The notes beneath the pieces were generated by a model that was given only the letters and a program-made list of their open reading frames with translations, was not told the DNA's origin and ran no database searches. Source: PALSA-1296 sp037143335 (lineage in GTDB: Bacteria > Bacteroidota > Ignavibacteria > Palsa-1295). Taken from it: a stretch of DNA of 64,000 bases. Location of the stretch: the NCBI GenBank assembly GCA_037143335.1, contig JBAWZA010000005.1, positions 1 through 64,000 of the forward strand, written 5' to 3'. The stretch's first letter is position 1, and every line of letters starts with the position of its first letter. Made by a program: the position numbers and the translations under genes. Shown here one piece after another: positions 1 through 8,850 of this stretch.

Positions 1-2381
1 TCGCACTCACGGACCCGCCGCGAAAAGATGTAAAAATCATTAAAGCGATTGCCGACGTTCTCGACCCAGAGCCTGTCTTTGATAAAGATTTCCTGGCGTG
101 GACAAAATGGATTGCTTCCTATTACCTAACATCGTGGGGCGAAGTCCTGGAAGCCGCATTGCCACAGGGATTGAAGCCCGAAACGAAAAGTAAAGTATTC
201 GTCATCACCGACCGGGTTGATGAAGAGTGTGCACGCATAAAAAAGCGTTCGCCAAAACGCGCGGAGGTTCTCAAGAAATTAGCTGAGTATCCCAGCGGCG
301 TTGTGATCGCGCATTTTGTAAAGCGATCAAAGATCAAATCAATCTACGCCCACATTCAAGCACTCGTCGAAGAAGGATTAGTTCGTGTTGAGCTACCAGT
401 GAGTAATCTGACCAAACCGAAAACGCAACGTGTCGTTAAACTTTCGCATGAATTAGAGAATGATACCGATGCACTCTCTTTCGCACTTGTCGAACTGGAG
501 CGTTCGCAGAAGCAAGCGCAAGTAATTTTTCGATTGCTTCAACAAAAACAATTGCATCCTGATGAGCCACTCCCACTTGAGCTATTAAAGAAAACTTCGG
601 ATGTTTCTTCGGCGACAATTCAAGCACTCTTGAAGCGTGGTTACATTCGTTACGAACATATTGCGATCCAAAACGAAATCAAGAGTGCACCGCTTGCGCA
701 CGATGATATAGCTAATCTCATTTTTACATCCGAACAAGAATCGGCGATTGCTACCATTGGATCAGCCTGTAAAAATGGCGAAGCAAAAACATTTTTGCTC
801 CACGGAATCACAGGCTCAGGAAAAACAGAGGTCTATATCTCACTCGCAAAGCAAGTACTGAATTCTGGCGGTGGTGTGCTGATACTCGTCCCCGAGATTT
901 CGCTGACTCCTCAACTCATTGACAGGTTCGAGCGCAGGCTCTCCACCGATACTCCAACTAAGATCGCTGTCTTGCATTCACGCATGTCACTTGCTGAGCG
1001 ATATGCATCGTGGCAGATGCTTGCTCGTGGCGAAACAAAGATTGCCATTGGTGCGCGCAGTGCCGTGTTCGCACCGATCCATAATTTGAAGCTCATCATC
1101 GTTGATGAAGAGCACGAGCTTACCTATAAGCAGTACGATCAGACTCCGCGTTACAATGCACGCGATGCTGCAATCGTCCGAGCGCATCAACTCGGAGGCG
1201 TTACTGTCTTGGGAAGTGCGACTCCATCACTTGAAAGTTATTTCAATGCCGAGCAAGGAAAATATACGCTCATTACATTAACGAAACGCGCGCAGGATGC
1301 AAAACTGCCAACAATAAGAACTGCGGACATGCGCAAACCGCTCATGCGCCGTGAGCAGTTAGCAAAACAAAGCTCGTTATCACTTGAACTGCGTACTGCC
1401 ATCGAAGGGCGACTTCGCAAGAAGCAAGGAACGGTGCTATTGCAAAATCGTCGGGGCTTTGCAACATATTTGGGTTGTTCGAATTGTGGTGATATTGTGA
1501 TGTGCCCGAACTGCGCCGTCTCGCTGACGTGGCATAACGTCGGCAACAACTTGCGATGTCACTACTGTGGCTATACGACTCCGAAGATGGAGTCATGCCC
1601 CACCTGCGGTAGTGCAAGGCTCTACCTTGGCGGTGTTGGTACCCAACGCGTAGAAGACGAGCTGAAAGAATTTTTTCCCGATATTCGTGTCGCCCGAATG
1701 GATCTTGATACGACAGCAAAAAAGGGGGCTTATGAAAAAATTCTTACCGCATTCGCTCGTGGCGAGTTTGATGTACTGCTTGGTACGCAAATGGTTGCCA
1801 AGGGATTGGATTTTCCGCGCGTAACGCTTGTCGGTGTTATCAATGCTGATACGAATCTTAGTCTTCCGGATTTCCGTTCATCCGAGCGTACCTTTCAATT
1901 GCTTACACAAGTATCGGGCCGTGCAGGACGTACTGAGGAGTTAGCTGGTGAGGTCGTGATTCAAACACAGCAACCAGATCATCCGGCAATCGGACAAGTT
2001 ATCGCTCATGATTATGAAAGTTTTTATAGAACAGAGTTGGCAATCAGAAATGAAACAGAATTCCCGCCATACTCGAGATTAGTCCTCATTGAATTTCGCG
2101 GTAAAGCTGAACCAAAAGTTCGGCAATCTGCCTTCGCGTTTAATTCACTCTTGCCGAAAAGCGAATCGTTCTATGAAGTTATTGGTCCTTGCGAATCGGT
2201 CATTAAAAAACTTCGCAATGCATACCGATGGCACTTAGTCATTAAGGATAAACGGAGTAGCGACCCAGGAGGCGAGAAGATGCGAAGACTACTGATGGGA
2301 GCGATGGATCTCTTTCAAAAGCGATTTGCCGATTCATCGGTCACAATCGTGATCGATGTTGATGCACAAAGCGTACTCTAA
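1..2381 (+). CDS. priA: Primosomal protein N' (PriA helicase), 5'-truncated by window edge
   Basis: PriA is a superfamily 2 DNA helicase that reloads the replisome at stalled forks. The reading frame is open from base 3 and upstream of the TTG at 159 it still encodes PriA-like N-terminal sequence (ALTDPPRKDVKII, then WIASYYLTSWGEVLEAALP), so the gene continues beyond the left edge and 159 is not the start. Visible motifs are Walker A GITGSGKT near 804-827, the DEEH box near 1101-1115, and the zinc-binding domain at about 1479-1615 with paired cysteines (CSNCG, CPNC, CHYCG, CPTCG). The helicase C-terminal motif QVSGRAGR follows at about 1908. The end is a normal TAA. Nothing in the catalytic core looks damaged. 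Identity is secure; only the length cannot be judged. Confidence 0.96.
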   Translation, partial: ALTDPPRKDVKIIKAIADVLDPEPVFDKDFLAWTKWIASYYLTSWGEVLEAALPQGLKPETKSKVFVITDRVDEECARIKKRSPKRAEVLKKLAEYPSGVVIAHFVKRSKIKSIYAHIQALVEEGLVRVELPVSNLTKPKTQRVVKLSHELENDTDALSFALVELERSQKQAQVIFRLLQQKQLHPDEPLPLELLKKTSDVSSATIQALLKRGYIRYEHIAIQNEIKSAPLAHDDIANLIFTSEQESAIATIGSACKNGEAKTFLLHGITGSGKTEVYISLAKQVLNSGGGVLILVPEISLTPQLIDRFERRLSTDTPTKIAVLHSRMSLAERYASWQMLARGETKIAIGARSAVFAPIHNLKLIIVDEEHELTYKQYDQTPRYNARDAAIVRAHQLGGVTVLGSATPSLESYFNAEQGKYTLITLTKRAQDAKLPTIRTADMRKPLMRREQLAKQSSLSLELRTAIEGRLRKKQGTVLLQNRRGFATYLGCSNCGDIVMCPNCAVSLTWHNVGNNLRCHYCGYTTPKMESCPTCGSARLYLGGVGTQRVEDELKEFFPDIRVARMDLDTTAKKGAYEKILTAFARGEFDVLLGTQMVAKGLDFPRVTLVGVINADTNLSLPDFRSSERTFQLLTQVSGRAGRTEELAGEVVIQTQQPDHPAIGQVIAHDYESFYRTELAIRNETEFPPYSRLVLIEFRGKAEPKVRQSAFAFNSLLPKSESFYEVIGPCESVIKKLRNAYRWHLVIKDKRSSDPGGEKMRRLLMGAMDLFQKRFADSSVTIVIDVDAQSVL

Positions 2382-2404
2382 AACTTTCACCATAAAACTT
2401 AAAA

Positions 2405-2442
2405 CCCGCAGCGGAGAAGAATCGTCTTCACTCTGCTGCGGG
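2405..2442. terminator. Stem-loop between convergent genes
   Basis: CCCGCAGC at 2405 pairs with GCTGCGGG ending at 2442, with further partial pairing inside. It lies 24 bases after priA, between two convergent genes, which suits a shared terminator. There is no strong T-run on either side, so intrinsic termination is an inference. Confidence 0.5.
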
Positions 2443-2551
2443 CATTAAGGGCTTCGTATGTGCTATAAAAATTCGTCGTCACGAATTTCATTATCCTATA
2501 TAAAACTACGAATTCACAAACGAAATAGTTTCATTTCCGCTGGTAAATTTT

Positions 2552-3343
2552 TTATTTCTGAAGAAATTCGAGTAATGCTTTGTTAAATTGTTCGGGCATG
2601 TCAGCATTCGAGATATGCCCTGCGCCTTCGATGTGGACATGCTCTGCGCCCCGAATTCCTGACGCTAATTCATCTGATAAAGGTTTTGGCGTGATCTGAT
2701 CAAGCGAGCCAGAAACAATGAGAGTCTTATGCTTCACTTGCTTGAGTATAGCACGATAGTCCGGACTCCACGTTGCTTGCCACGACAGTAGGTAAGCTTC
2801 TGGATCTTTTCGTGCCATCGCATAAATTGCCTCTGTTAGTGTCTCGGAATCTATATCAGGCCGTAAGACGAGTGGGATCCTCTCGGCTGCAAACTCCGGC
2901 AGTGATTTCACCTTCAACGCATTTCCAGCACGTGGAAGAATCAGTTCGCGATCAGGATGATAGGCAAATGTATTACAAAGTGCTATTGATTTGAGTGACT
3001 TTAATTTTTGCTTGAGTGCTTCCAAGATGATAACTCCACCCATCGAATTCCCTACCCAGTGCGCAGATGAATAGCCAAGTGCATGTATCACAGCGTCAAC
3101 ATCAATTGCGAATTCGTGAATCGAGATAGGGAGTATGTTTCCGACATTATCACGCGCATCCGATTCACCTGAACCACGCATATCAATCGCAGCAACCGAG
3201 TAACCTTGTTCATGAAAAAAAGTAAGTTGTTTCTTCCATGCCGTTCGATCAGCACCGACTCCGTGGATGAAAACGATGAGGTCGCCATCACCTTTCAGAA
3301 AATCAAGTGCAATCTGAATTCCACGAATTTGTAGGCGTTGCAT
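2552..3343 (-). CDS. Alpha/beta-hydrolase fold protein (3-oxoadipate enol-lactonase-like)
   Basis: This 263-residue cytoplasmic protein has the complete alpha/beta-hydrolase layout: the oxyanion HG motif at residues 27-28, the nucleophile elbow GNSMGG with Ser100, the acid in SLDQITP (Asp215) and the catalytic His in GAGHISN (His243). The arrangement and length resemble PcaD-type enol-lactonases and related small-ester hydrolases, but no other aromatic-degradation gene is present, so the substrate is unknown. No signal peptide is visible. It is transcribed convergently with priA and sits 33 bases downstream of the PD40-OmpA gene on the same strand, so the two could be co-transcribed. Fold assignment is firm, substrate is not. 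Confidence 0.88.
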   Translation of the reverse strand: MQRLQIRGIQIALDFLKGDGDLIVFIHGVGADRTAWKKQLTFFHEQGYSVAAIDMRGSGESDARDNVGNILPISIHEFAIDVDAVIHALGYSSAHWVGNSMGGVIILEALKQKLKSLKSIALCNTFAYHPDRELILPRAGNALKVKSLPEFAAERIPLVLRPDIDSETLTEAIYAMARKDPEAYLLSWQATWSPDYRAILKQVKHKTLIVSGSLDQITPKPLSDELASGIRGAEHVHIEGAGHISNADMPEQFNKALLEFLQK

Positions 3344-3376
3344 GACAATATATTTTCTGTGCGGGAAAAATACTAA

Positions 3377-5245
3377 TTATTGAGCATACGAAGACACAAC
3401 CATCTCCACTCGTCTATTCTTGGCTCTTGATTCTTCGTCCGAGCCTTTCTTGAGTGGTTTCGTCTTGCCGAATCCTTTCGCAGTCAAACGATCAGTTCGG
3501 ATACCATGAGAGACGAGGTAGTTCATCACCGTCGTCGCTCGCTCCATACTGAGTGTTTGGTTTGCGTCAGCCGAACCAACATCATCAGTATGCCCATCTA
3601 TCTCGATTGCCGCGTTCCGATTTTTTTTCATGAAGTCCACAACGCGGTCAAGTTCTAATTTAGATTCGGAGAGAAGAGTAGATTTTCCAAAATCGAATGC
3701 GACATTCTTAAACTCCGACGAAGCTCCAACCTCAATCACAGCAAGCTCGAAGTTCAATTTATTCTTATTAAAATCACCAGTCGCAGGATATGTGAATCTC
3801 TCTGATCGTGGAAGGTGACCATCGGCAACTGCTTGCAAACCGAAACGGTGGCCGCGTTGAACAGCAAGCATATAGACACCACTATCATTCGTGAATACAC
3901 TGAATGAATTCTTCCCTTGAGCTAATTCATCAACAAATATCTGTGCGCGAAGCGGTTTCCCTGTGCCCTTATCAGTTACAAGACCACTCACAAGTATCAC
4001 AGGCTTTGGCAGAAAGGTTGAGTCCTGAGTCCGAAGATGAACTTTATAAAATTTCGATTTTCCTGTTCTATTAGAAACGAAGTATGCATTTTGACCATCT
4101 GGCGAGATCGTCAAGCCATAATCACCAGCCGGAGAATTTATCGGGGCAGGCAACGGCACAGGCTTCGAGTAATTGCCGTCATCTTGAACTCGTGTCATAT
4201 AGATGTCATCACCGCCCGAGGCATTCTGCGGACATCCTTCGCAAAGTCGGTTACTCGAAAAATATACTGTCCTGCCATCAGCGGCAACAAACGGATACGA
4301 TTCGGAATAATGCGAGTTCACGCTCTTCGACATATAGAGTACACTATCCCAATGTCCATTCGGACTAATTTTCAATAGCCACAGATCATCATCGCCTTGC
4401 CCACCGAATCCATATTTATCGGCTCCGTCTTTTCCAAAATTCTCACTAAAGACAACAGTCTGACCGTCTGGACTGAACGCACACTCGAAACGAGTCCAAC
4501 CGGAATAGAATTTTATCGCACCATCATCACTCAAGAATTTTGTGAGCCGTTCTTTATAATAGACTTCCTTCGTATCTGGTGCTCGTTCAAATAGTTCAGC
4601 AAGTGTCGTATCACGATTAAGCTCATTGAGAATTCGCTGTTGCAATCCCATCTGAAATTGGAGATGGGAGTTACCAAGCGATTGATAAAAACTTTGTATA
4701 AGTCCCGGCACAGGCTCTGGCCGTTGAAGTGAACCGTTAATAAATTTGGAGCGATAAATTCCTCCGTTCGTGCGGAAGACAATTTCATCACCTGAGGGGC
4801 TAATCGTCGGATTGTTCTGATCACCACCATCATTCACTTGCGGACCTGCATTGATCGGAATGGACCAGCCTGTATCGGTGAAGACTCGGTAGTAAATATC
4901 ACCATCCCAGTGAAAAAGTTGATTTTGCTGCACCCTCCACCTCTCACCCGGCATTGGTGGACGACGCGAACCGAAAACCATGATGTTGCCATCAAGACTG
5001 AACACAGGTCTATCATCAGCTGAATCACTTAGTGGTAAATTGAACTCTTCAACCGTCAGTGAATCAATTTTCTGAAGTGAGCTTCCAAGCGTCTTTGGAG
5101 CCGGTGTCGGTGCTGGAGGTGGCTCAGCTTTGGGTTTCTTTTTTTGGCAATACGCCCCTGTGCCAAGTAGCATGAGACCAAAAAATGCTGCGAGAGTGAG
5201 AAATCCGCGCACTATGGAACGGTATGAGGCTTTCGTTATGTACAT
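3377..5245 (-). CDS. PD40 beta-propeller/OmpA-family outer-membrane-associated protein
   Basis: A 622-residue exported protein. Residues 1-34 form a Sec signal peptide (hydrophobic run FLTLAAFFGLMLLGTGAYC), followed by a Pro/Lys-rich linker. Residues of about 60-400 contain PD40/WD40-like blades with recurring SPDG and FSSNR signatures (FSPDGQTVVFSE, YFSSNRLCEG, ISPDGQNAYFVSNRTG). A carboxypeptidase-regulatory-like beta-sandwich follows (about 420-500), then an OmpA C-terminal peptidoglycan-binding domain from about 512 to the end, with EIDGHTDDVGS and NRRVE. This architecture is typical of Bacteroidota periplasmic/outer-membrane proteins that anchor to peptidoglycan. Specific partners are unknown. 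Confidence 0.9.
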   Translation of the reverse strand: MYITKASYRSIVRGFLTLAAFFGLMLLGTGAYCQKKKPKAEPPPAPTPAPKTLGSSLQKIDSLTVEEFNLPLSDSADDRPVFSLDGNIMVFGSRRPPMPGERWRVQQNQLFHWDGDIYYRVFTDTGWSIPINAGPQVNDGGDQNNPTISPSGDEIVFRTNGGIYRSKFINGSLQRPEPVPGLIQSFYQSLGNSHLQFQMGLQQRILNELNRDTTLAELFERAPDTKEVYYKERLTKFLSDDGAIKFYSGWTRFECAFSPDGQTVVFSENFGKDGADKYGFGGQGDDDLWLLKISPNGHWDSVLYMSKSVNSHYSESYPFVAADGRTVYFSSNRLCEGCPQNASGGDDIYMTRVQDDGNYSKPVPLPAPINSPAGDYGLTISPDGQNAYFVSNRTGKSKFYKVHLRTQDSTFLPKPVILVSGLVTDKGTGKPLRAQIFVDELAQGKNSFSVFTNDSGVYMLAVQRGHRFGLQAVADGHLPRSERFTYPATGDFNKNKLNFELAVIEVGASSEFKNVAFDFGKSTLLSESKLELDRVVDFMKKNRNAAIEIDGHTDDVGSADANQTLSMERATTVMNYLVSHGIRTDRLTAKGFGKTKPLKKGSDEESRAKNRRVEMVVSSYAQ

Positions 5246-5326
5246 TAGAACGGGTTATAACGGGACATGGGCAATTCGGGTTTCGGAAGACCATCAATAG
5301 CTCCAAATGAGCCATATATACTGATA

Positions 5327-5893
5327 ATGAAGGAAATTCTATCACATCCACCAACGCTTGAGACCGAGAGGCTATTGATTCGCCCGCTCGCGCTCCCCGA
5401 TGCAGAAGCAATCTTCGAGTATGCCTCCGATCCCGATGTCTCAAAATATGTGTTATTCGATACACACCGCACGATTGACGATAGTATTGCCTTCATTAAT
5501 CAGGTGCTGAATTGTTATTCGAACAACGAGCCATCGGCGTTAGCAATTATTCTCAAGCCAGAAAATAAACTCATCGGCACGATAGGGTATTTGAATTGGC
5601 ATGATCAGCATAAGCGCATCGAAATAGGATATGCACTCTCAGCAAAATATTGGAATCAGGGTATTGTGACCGAGGCGTCAATATGTTTGATTAACTTCTT
5701 GTTCAGTGCCTCCGATCTCAACCGCATCGAAGCGCGGTGCAAGGTAGAAAACATCGGAAGCTCGCGAGTGATGGAAAAAGTTGGAATGAAATACGAAGGC
5801 ACACTCCGCGAGCAATTATTTGTTAAGGGCGAATTCAATGACATGAAAATCTATTCCATACTTCGGCATGAGTGGAGCAAAAAATACTCTTGA
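5327..5893 (+). CDS. GNAT acetyltransferase, RimJ/RimL type
   Basis: A 188-residue GCN5-related N-acetyltransferase. It begins in the usual RimJ/RimL manner (TLETERLLIRPLALPDAEAI) and has the acetyl-CoA region EIGYALSAKYWNQGIVTEA and the C-terminal RIEARCKVENIGSSRVMEK segment. The frame is open further upstream to 5267, but the added residues match nothing in the family and ATG 5327 fits the family start, so it was chosen. The target may be a ribosomal-protein N-terminus or a small molecule; it cannot be told from sequence. The 3' end overlaps the next gene by 26 bases, implying translational coupling. Confidence 0.87.
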   Translation: MKEILSHPPTLETERLLIRPLALPDAEAIFEYASDPDVSKYVLFDTHRTIDDSIAFINQVLNCYSNNEPSALAIILKPENKLIGTIGYLNWHDQHKRIEIGYALSAKYWNQGIVTEASICLINFLFSASDLNRIEARCKVENIGSSRVMEKVGMKYEGTLREQLFVKGEFNDMKIYSILRHEWSKKYS

Positions 5894-6392
5894 ACCAATC
5901 GTCATCAAAGACTATGATCCTCGGTGGCAGATTCTTTTCCAAGAAGAGAAAGCTCTGTTGATGGAAGAGATCGGCCACTACGTTGCCGAAATTCAACACA
6001 TCGGAAGCACCGCGGTTGAAGGATTAGCAGCGAAACCGGTGATAGACATAATGATCGGACTCCGCCGCATACTCGATTCACCTGATTGCATTATGCCCAT
6101 CGAGGCGATGGGGTATGAGTATCATCCGGAGTTTGAGGACGAATTTCCTGAGCGAAGATATTTCCGAAAAATGCGAGGAACGACAAGGACGCATCAGATT
6201 CACATGGTTGAAATTGATACAGACTTTTGGAAACGACATCTCCGCTTTCGGGATTATCTTCGTGCAAATCCTGAAAGCGCTCAAGAGTATGCAACTCTGA
6301 AGAGAGGACTTGCAGAGGAACATACGAATGATCGCGAAGCATATACTAATGCAAAGTCGGAGTTCATTCAAGAAATCCTGCTAGGAAATTAA
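5868..6392 (+). CDS. GrpB/UPF0157-family nucleotidyltransferase-like protein
   Basis: This 174-residue protein carries the GrpB (UPF0157) signature: IVIKDYDPRW near the start, then HIGSTAVEGLAAKPVIDIMI, which resembles the catalytic GS...D.D region of nucleotidyltransferases, and the later THQIHMVE and HLRFRDYLRA segments. Length matches the family (about 170-180). The biochemical role of this family is poorly defined; some members are fused to CoA-biosynthesis enzymes. It overlaps the acetyltransferase upstream by 26 bases and precedes a methyltransferase by 15 bases, so the three probably form one operon of small modifying enzymes. Confidence 0.88.
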   Translation: MSGAKNTLEPIVIKDYDPRWQILFQEEKALLMEEIGHYVAEIQHIGSTAVEGLAAKPVIDIMIGLRRILDSPDCIMPIEAMGYEYHPEFEDEFPERRYFRKMRGTTRTHQIHMVEIDTDFWKRHLRFRDYLRANPESAQEYATLKRGLAEEHTNDREAYTNAKSEFIQEILLGN

Positions 6393-6407
6393 TTTTGCGA
6401 AAGCTGA

Positions 6408-7070
6408 ATGGAAAATAAATTCATCGCCGATACCGGCAAACTCGCTGAGGCATCCCTCGAAAAGGGAGACATCACAGGATGGTTCGAAGAGCTTTATACA
6501 ACTGCCAATGGCGATGCGGGGATTATTCCTTGGGCAGATCAGAAGCCTAAACGATACTTGGTAGAGTGGTTGGATGCACACTCAGTTGTTGGCGAAGGCA
6601 AACGTGCACTCGTCATTGGTTGTGGATTGGGTGACGATTGTGAGGAGTTAGCGCGCAGAAATTTTCAGGTGACCGGTTTCGATATTTCACCAACGGCAAT
6701 CGAGTGGGCAAGGAAGAGATTCCCCGAATCGAAAGTTGACTATCACGTCGCCGATCTATTTAAATTACCAGCGGAGTGGCTTGGTACATTCGATTTTGTT
6801 TTTGAGTGCTACACGATTCAAGCACTTCCTCGAACAGTGAGAAGTACGGTTATTTCACAGGTAGCTTCGTTAGTAGCACCGGGAGGTGAACTGCTAGTCG
6901 TTTGTAGAGGCTGGAAAGATGATCAGGAAGAAGATAAACTCCCGTGGGCGCTCAAGCGAGAGGAGCTTCAGGAATTTAATCGGCTTGGCTTCAATGAAAT
7001 CTCCTTCGAAGATTTTCTAGATTATGATGATCCAGACCGCAAACGGTTTCGGGTGCTTTATCAAGCGTGA
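6408..7070 (+). CDS. Class I SAM-dependent methyltransferase
   Basis: A 220-residue soluble Rossmann-fold methyltransferase. Motif I is visible as VIGCGLGDD (residues 69-77), the acidic ribose-binding position as FDIS (91-94), and a motif IV-like segment as FDFVFECYTIQAL. The N-terminal FEELYTTANGDAGIIPWAD resembles thiopurine-methyltransferase-like members, in which it closes over the substrate. The substrate is unknown. It is last in the GNAT-GrpB-methyltransferase set, 15 bases after GrpB, and is followed by an Omp28-like gene with its own ribosome binding site. Confidence 0.85.
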   Translation: MENKFIADTGKLAEASLEKGDITGWFEELYTTANGDAGIIPWADQKPKRYLVEWLDAHSVVGEGKRALVIGCGLGDDCEELARRNFQVTGFDISPTAIEWARKRFPESKVDYHVADLFKLPAEWLGTFDFVFECYTIQALPRTVRSTVISQVASLVAPGGELLVVCRGWKDDQEEDKLPWALKREELQEFNRLGFNEISFEDFLDYDDPDRKRFRVLYQA

Positions 7071-7137
7071 ACTGTTTCGGTAAAACTCTCATTATAACCC
7101 CGCACATAATTTGTCATACTTTCACGGAGGCGCATAT

Positions 7138-8835
7138 ATGAAGCTCACACGAATTATTTTATCGCTTTTCATTCTTGGATTGCTCGGTTCATCGCTCTAT
7201 GCTCAGGATAGCAAGGTTGTGCTATTCGAGACATTCACCAATAGTTTTTCGCAATGCCCGACTGCGAATGATTTCGATGCAGCGTTTAAATCTACCTTGA
7301 GCACGAATGGCGCGAAGATCGTGCATCTGAACTATCACATCATTGATCCCCTCGACCCAATGGCACTTGCTTCTACTCCACAAGCAGATAGTGCAATGAT
7401 GATTATGTCGGGTTTGACCAAGCAACCGTATCCAATTCTTTGCGCAGCGATTGATCGAATTAATTTGCCACAATATCACAAACTCACCGGCACTATCCCA
7501 GGCGGCAAGACACAGTGGGATCAAGCAATTACTGATGAACTAAAAAAAGCTCCCGCAGTTTCGATCGCACTTGTCGGTGCACAAATTGATACGATAAGTT
7601 CTTCCAAATCTTCAAGACTTATTGCTGTGGTAAGTGTCACAAGTAACCAGACCATTGCGGACTCCATGGGACTGCACTTTGCGATTACTCAAGACAATGT
7701 TCCTTACGCTCAGTGCGCACCAAGCGGACCCACCAAACACAACAACGTCGTGCGCTACGTAACAAATCACGACTCTCTATTGCAACTCGCCACGAAACCG
7801 ACTGGCACTACAGTTACAGTTGCATACGTACAAGATATATCAAAGACAAAAGATAATTTTTCGCTTCGTGATATGAAACTCGTGGCATTCGTTCATGATA
7901 TTAAGAATCGTGATATTCAGGTAGCTCAGACAGCATTGCTCAAAACAAATCTCGGCAATCTTCCGCCGCCGCCATCGGCATTGGTTCTAAATTCTACATT
8001 GCTCGATGGAAAAACCTACGCCCCTGGCGACCCCATCAGTATTTTCTTCAATAAAATAAGTATTGATTCCGTTAAGGTCGAATTTTCCCCCGATAACGGA
8101 GCAACCTGGCAACTTGTCGGCACTACGCATGATTTTGTCTATTATTGGAATGCACCGAGTGTCAATGCACCACAAGCAAAAATAAAAATTTCGGACTTGA
8201 AGACTGGCAATCCCGTTGCTATTGAAACTGGGAATTTCTCCGTCGTTCAATCATCGCATAGCATCGCCTTGATTCATCCGAATGCATCCGATACAGCATA
8301 CATCGGAAAGAAATTTACGATCACTTGGAATTCCAACGGAGCTGACAGTGTCAAAATATACTACAGCACCGACGCTGGTGCGCATTGGGGTACGATCAAC
8401 GTGCATAATGGTGGAGCGAAAAGTTATAGCTGGCTCGTATCGGGTGTACCGACAACTTCTGCTTCGATAAAGATCGAAGGACAAGGAGAAGCAACAGGAA
8501 TAGTATCTACAAGCGATGTATTTACCGTTCTCAATTTCGTAAGTGGCGGAGTTAATACCGCTGATAAAAATGATTTTTCCATCAGCGTGAATCCGCAACC
8601 GCTTCACGCATCGCAACCACTTACGTTGAATGTAACGCTTGCAGAGCATTCCGAATTAAGTGTTGCACTCTTTGATCTGACAGGAAAGCAAGTGTTTTCG
8701 AAATCGGATCTCGTTGGTGAGCAGGGAAAAAATGCTTTCGCTCTCCCCATCGGTCAGCTATCACCCGGCATCTATATGCTCCGAGTGATTCGAGGCGATG
8801 GAGAAGTGCAGGCTATGAAGGTTGAGATAATCTAA
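7138..8835 (+). CDS. Omp28-like secreted protein with T9SS C-terminal sorting domain
   Basis: A 565-residue exported protein. ATG 7138 was chosen because GGAGG at 7126-7130 lies 7 bases upstream and a signal peptide starts there (LFILGLLGSSLYAQ). The next segment, VVLFETFTNSFSQCPTAN, resembles Omp28-related proteins, which have a thioredoxin-like fold with a CP motif. Two Ig-like/fibronectin-like segments follow (about 275-460). The last 80 or so residues form a type A Por sorting domain (FSISVNPQPLHASQPLTLN, then LSPGIYMLRV), directing export through the T9SS and cell-surface attachment. Function beyond surface display is unknown. Confidence 0.85.
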   Translation: MKLTRIILSLFILGLLGSSLYAQDSKVVLFETFTNSFSQCPTANDFDAAFKSTLSTNGAKIVHLNYHIIDPLDPMALASTPQADSAMMIMSGLTKQPYPILCAAIDRINLPQYHKLTGTIPGGKTQWDQAITDELKKAPAVSIALVGAQIDTISSSKSSRLIAVVSVTSNQTIADSMGLHFAITQDNVPYAQCAPSGPTKHNNVVRYVTNHDSLLQLATKPTGTTVTVAYVQDISKTKDNFSLRDMKLVAFVHDIKNRDIQVAQTALLKTNLGNLPPPPSALVLNSTLLDGKTYAPGDPISIFFNKISIDSVKVEFSPDNGATWQLVGTTHDFVYYWNAPSVNAPQAKIKISDLKTGNPVAIETGNFSVVQSSHSIALIHPNASDTAYIGKKFTITWNSNGADSVKIYYSTDAGAHWGTINVHNGGAKSYSWLVSGVPTTSASIKIEGQGEATGIVSTSDVFTVLNFVSGGVNTADKNDFSISVNPQPLHASQPLTLNVTLAEHSELSVALFDLTGKQVFSKSDLVGEQGKNAFALPIGQLSPGIYMLRVIRGDGEVQAMKVEII

Positions 8836-8850
8836 GAGAAATATCTGCTA

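Noticed and set aside
159..2381. priA starting at TTG 159
   Set aside because: The frame continues to the window edge and encodes PriA N-terminal sequence upstream.
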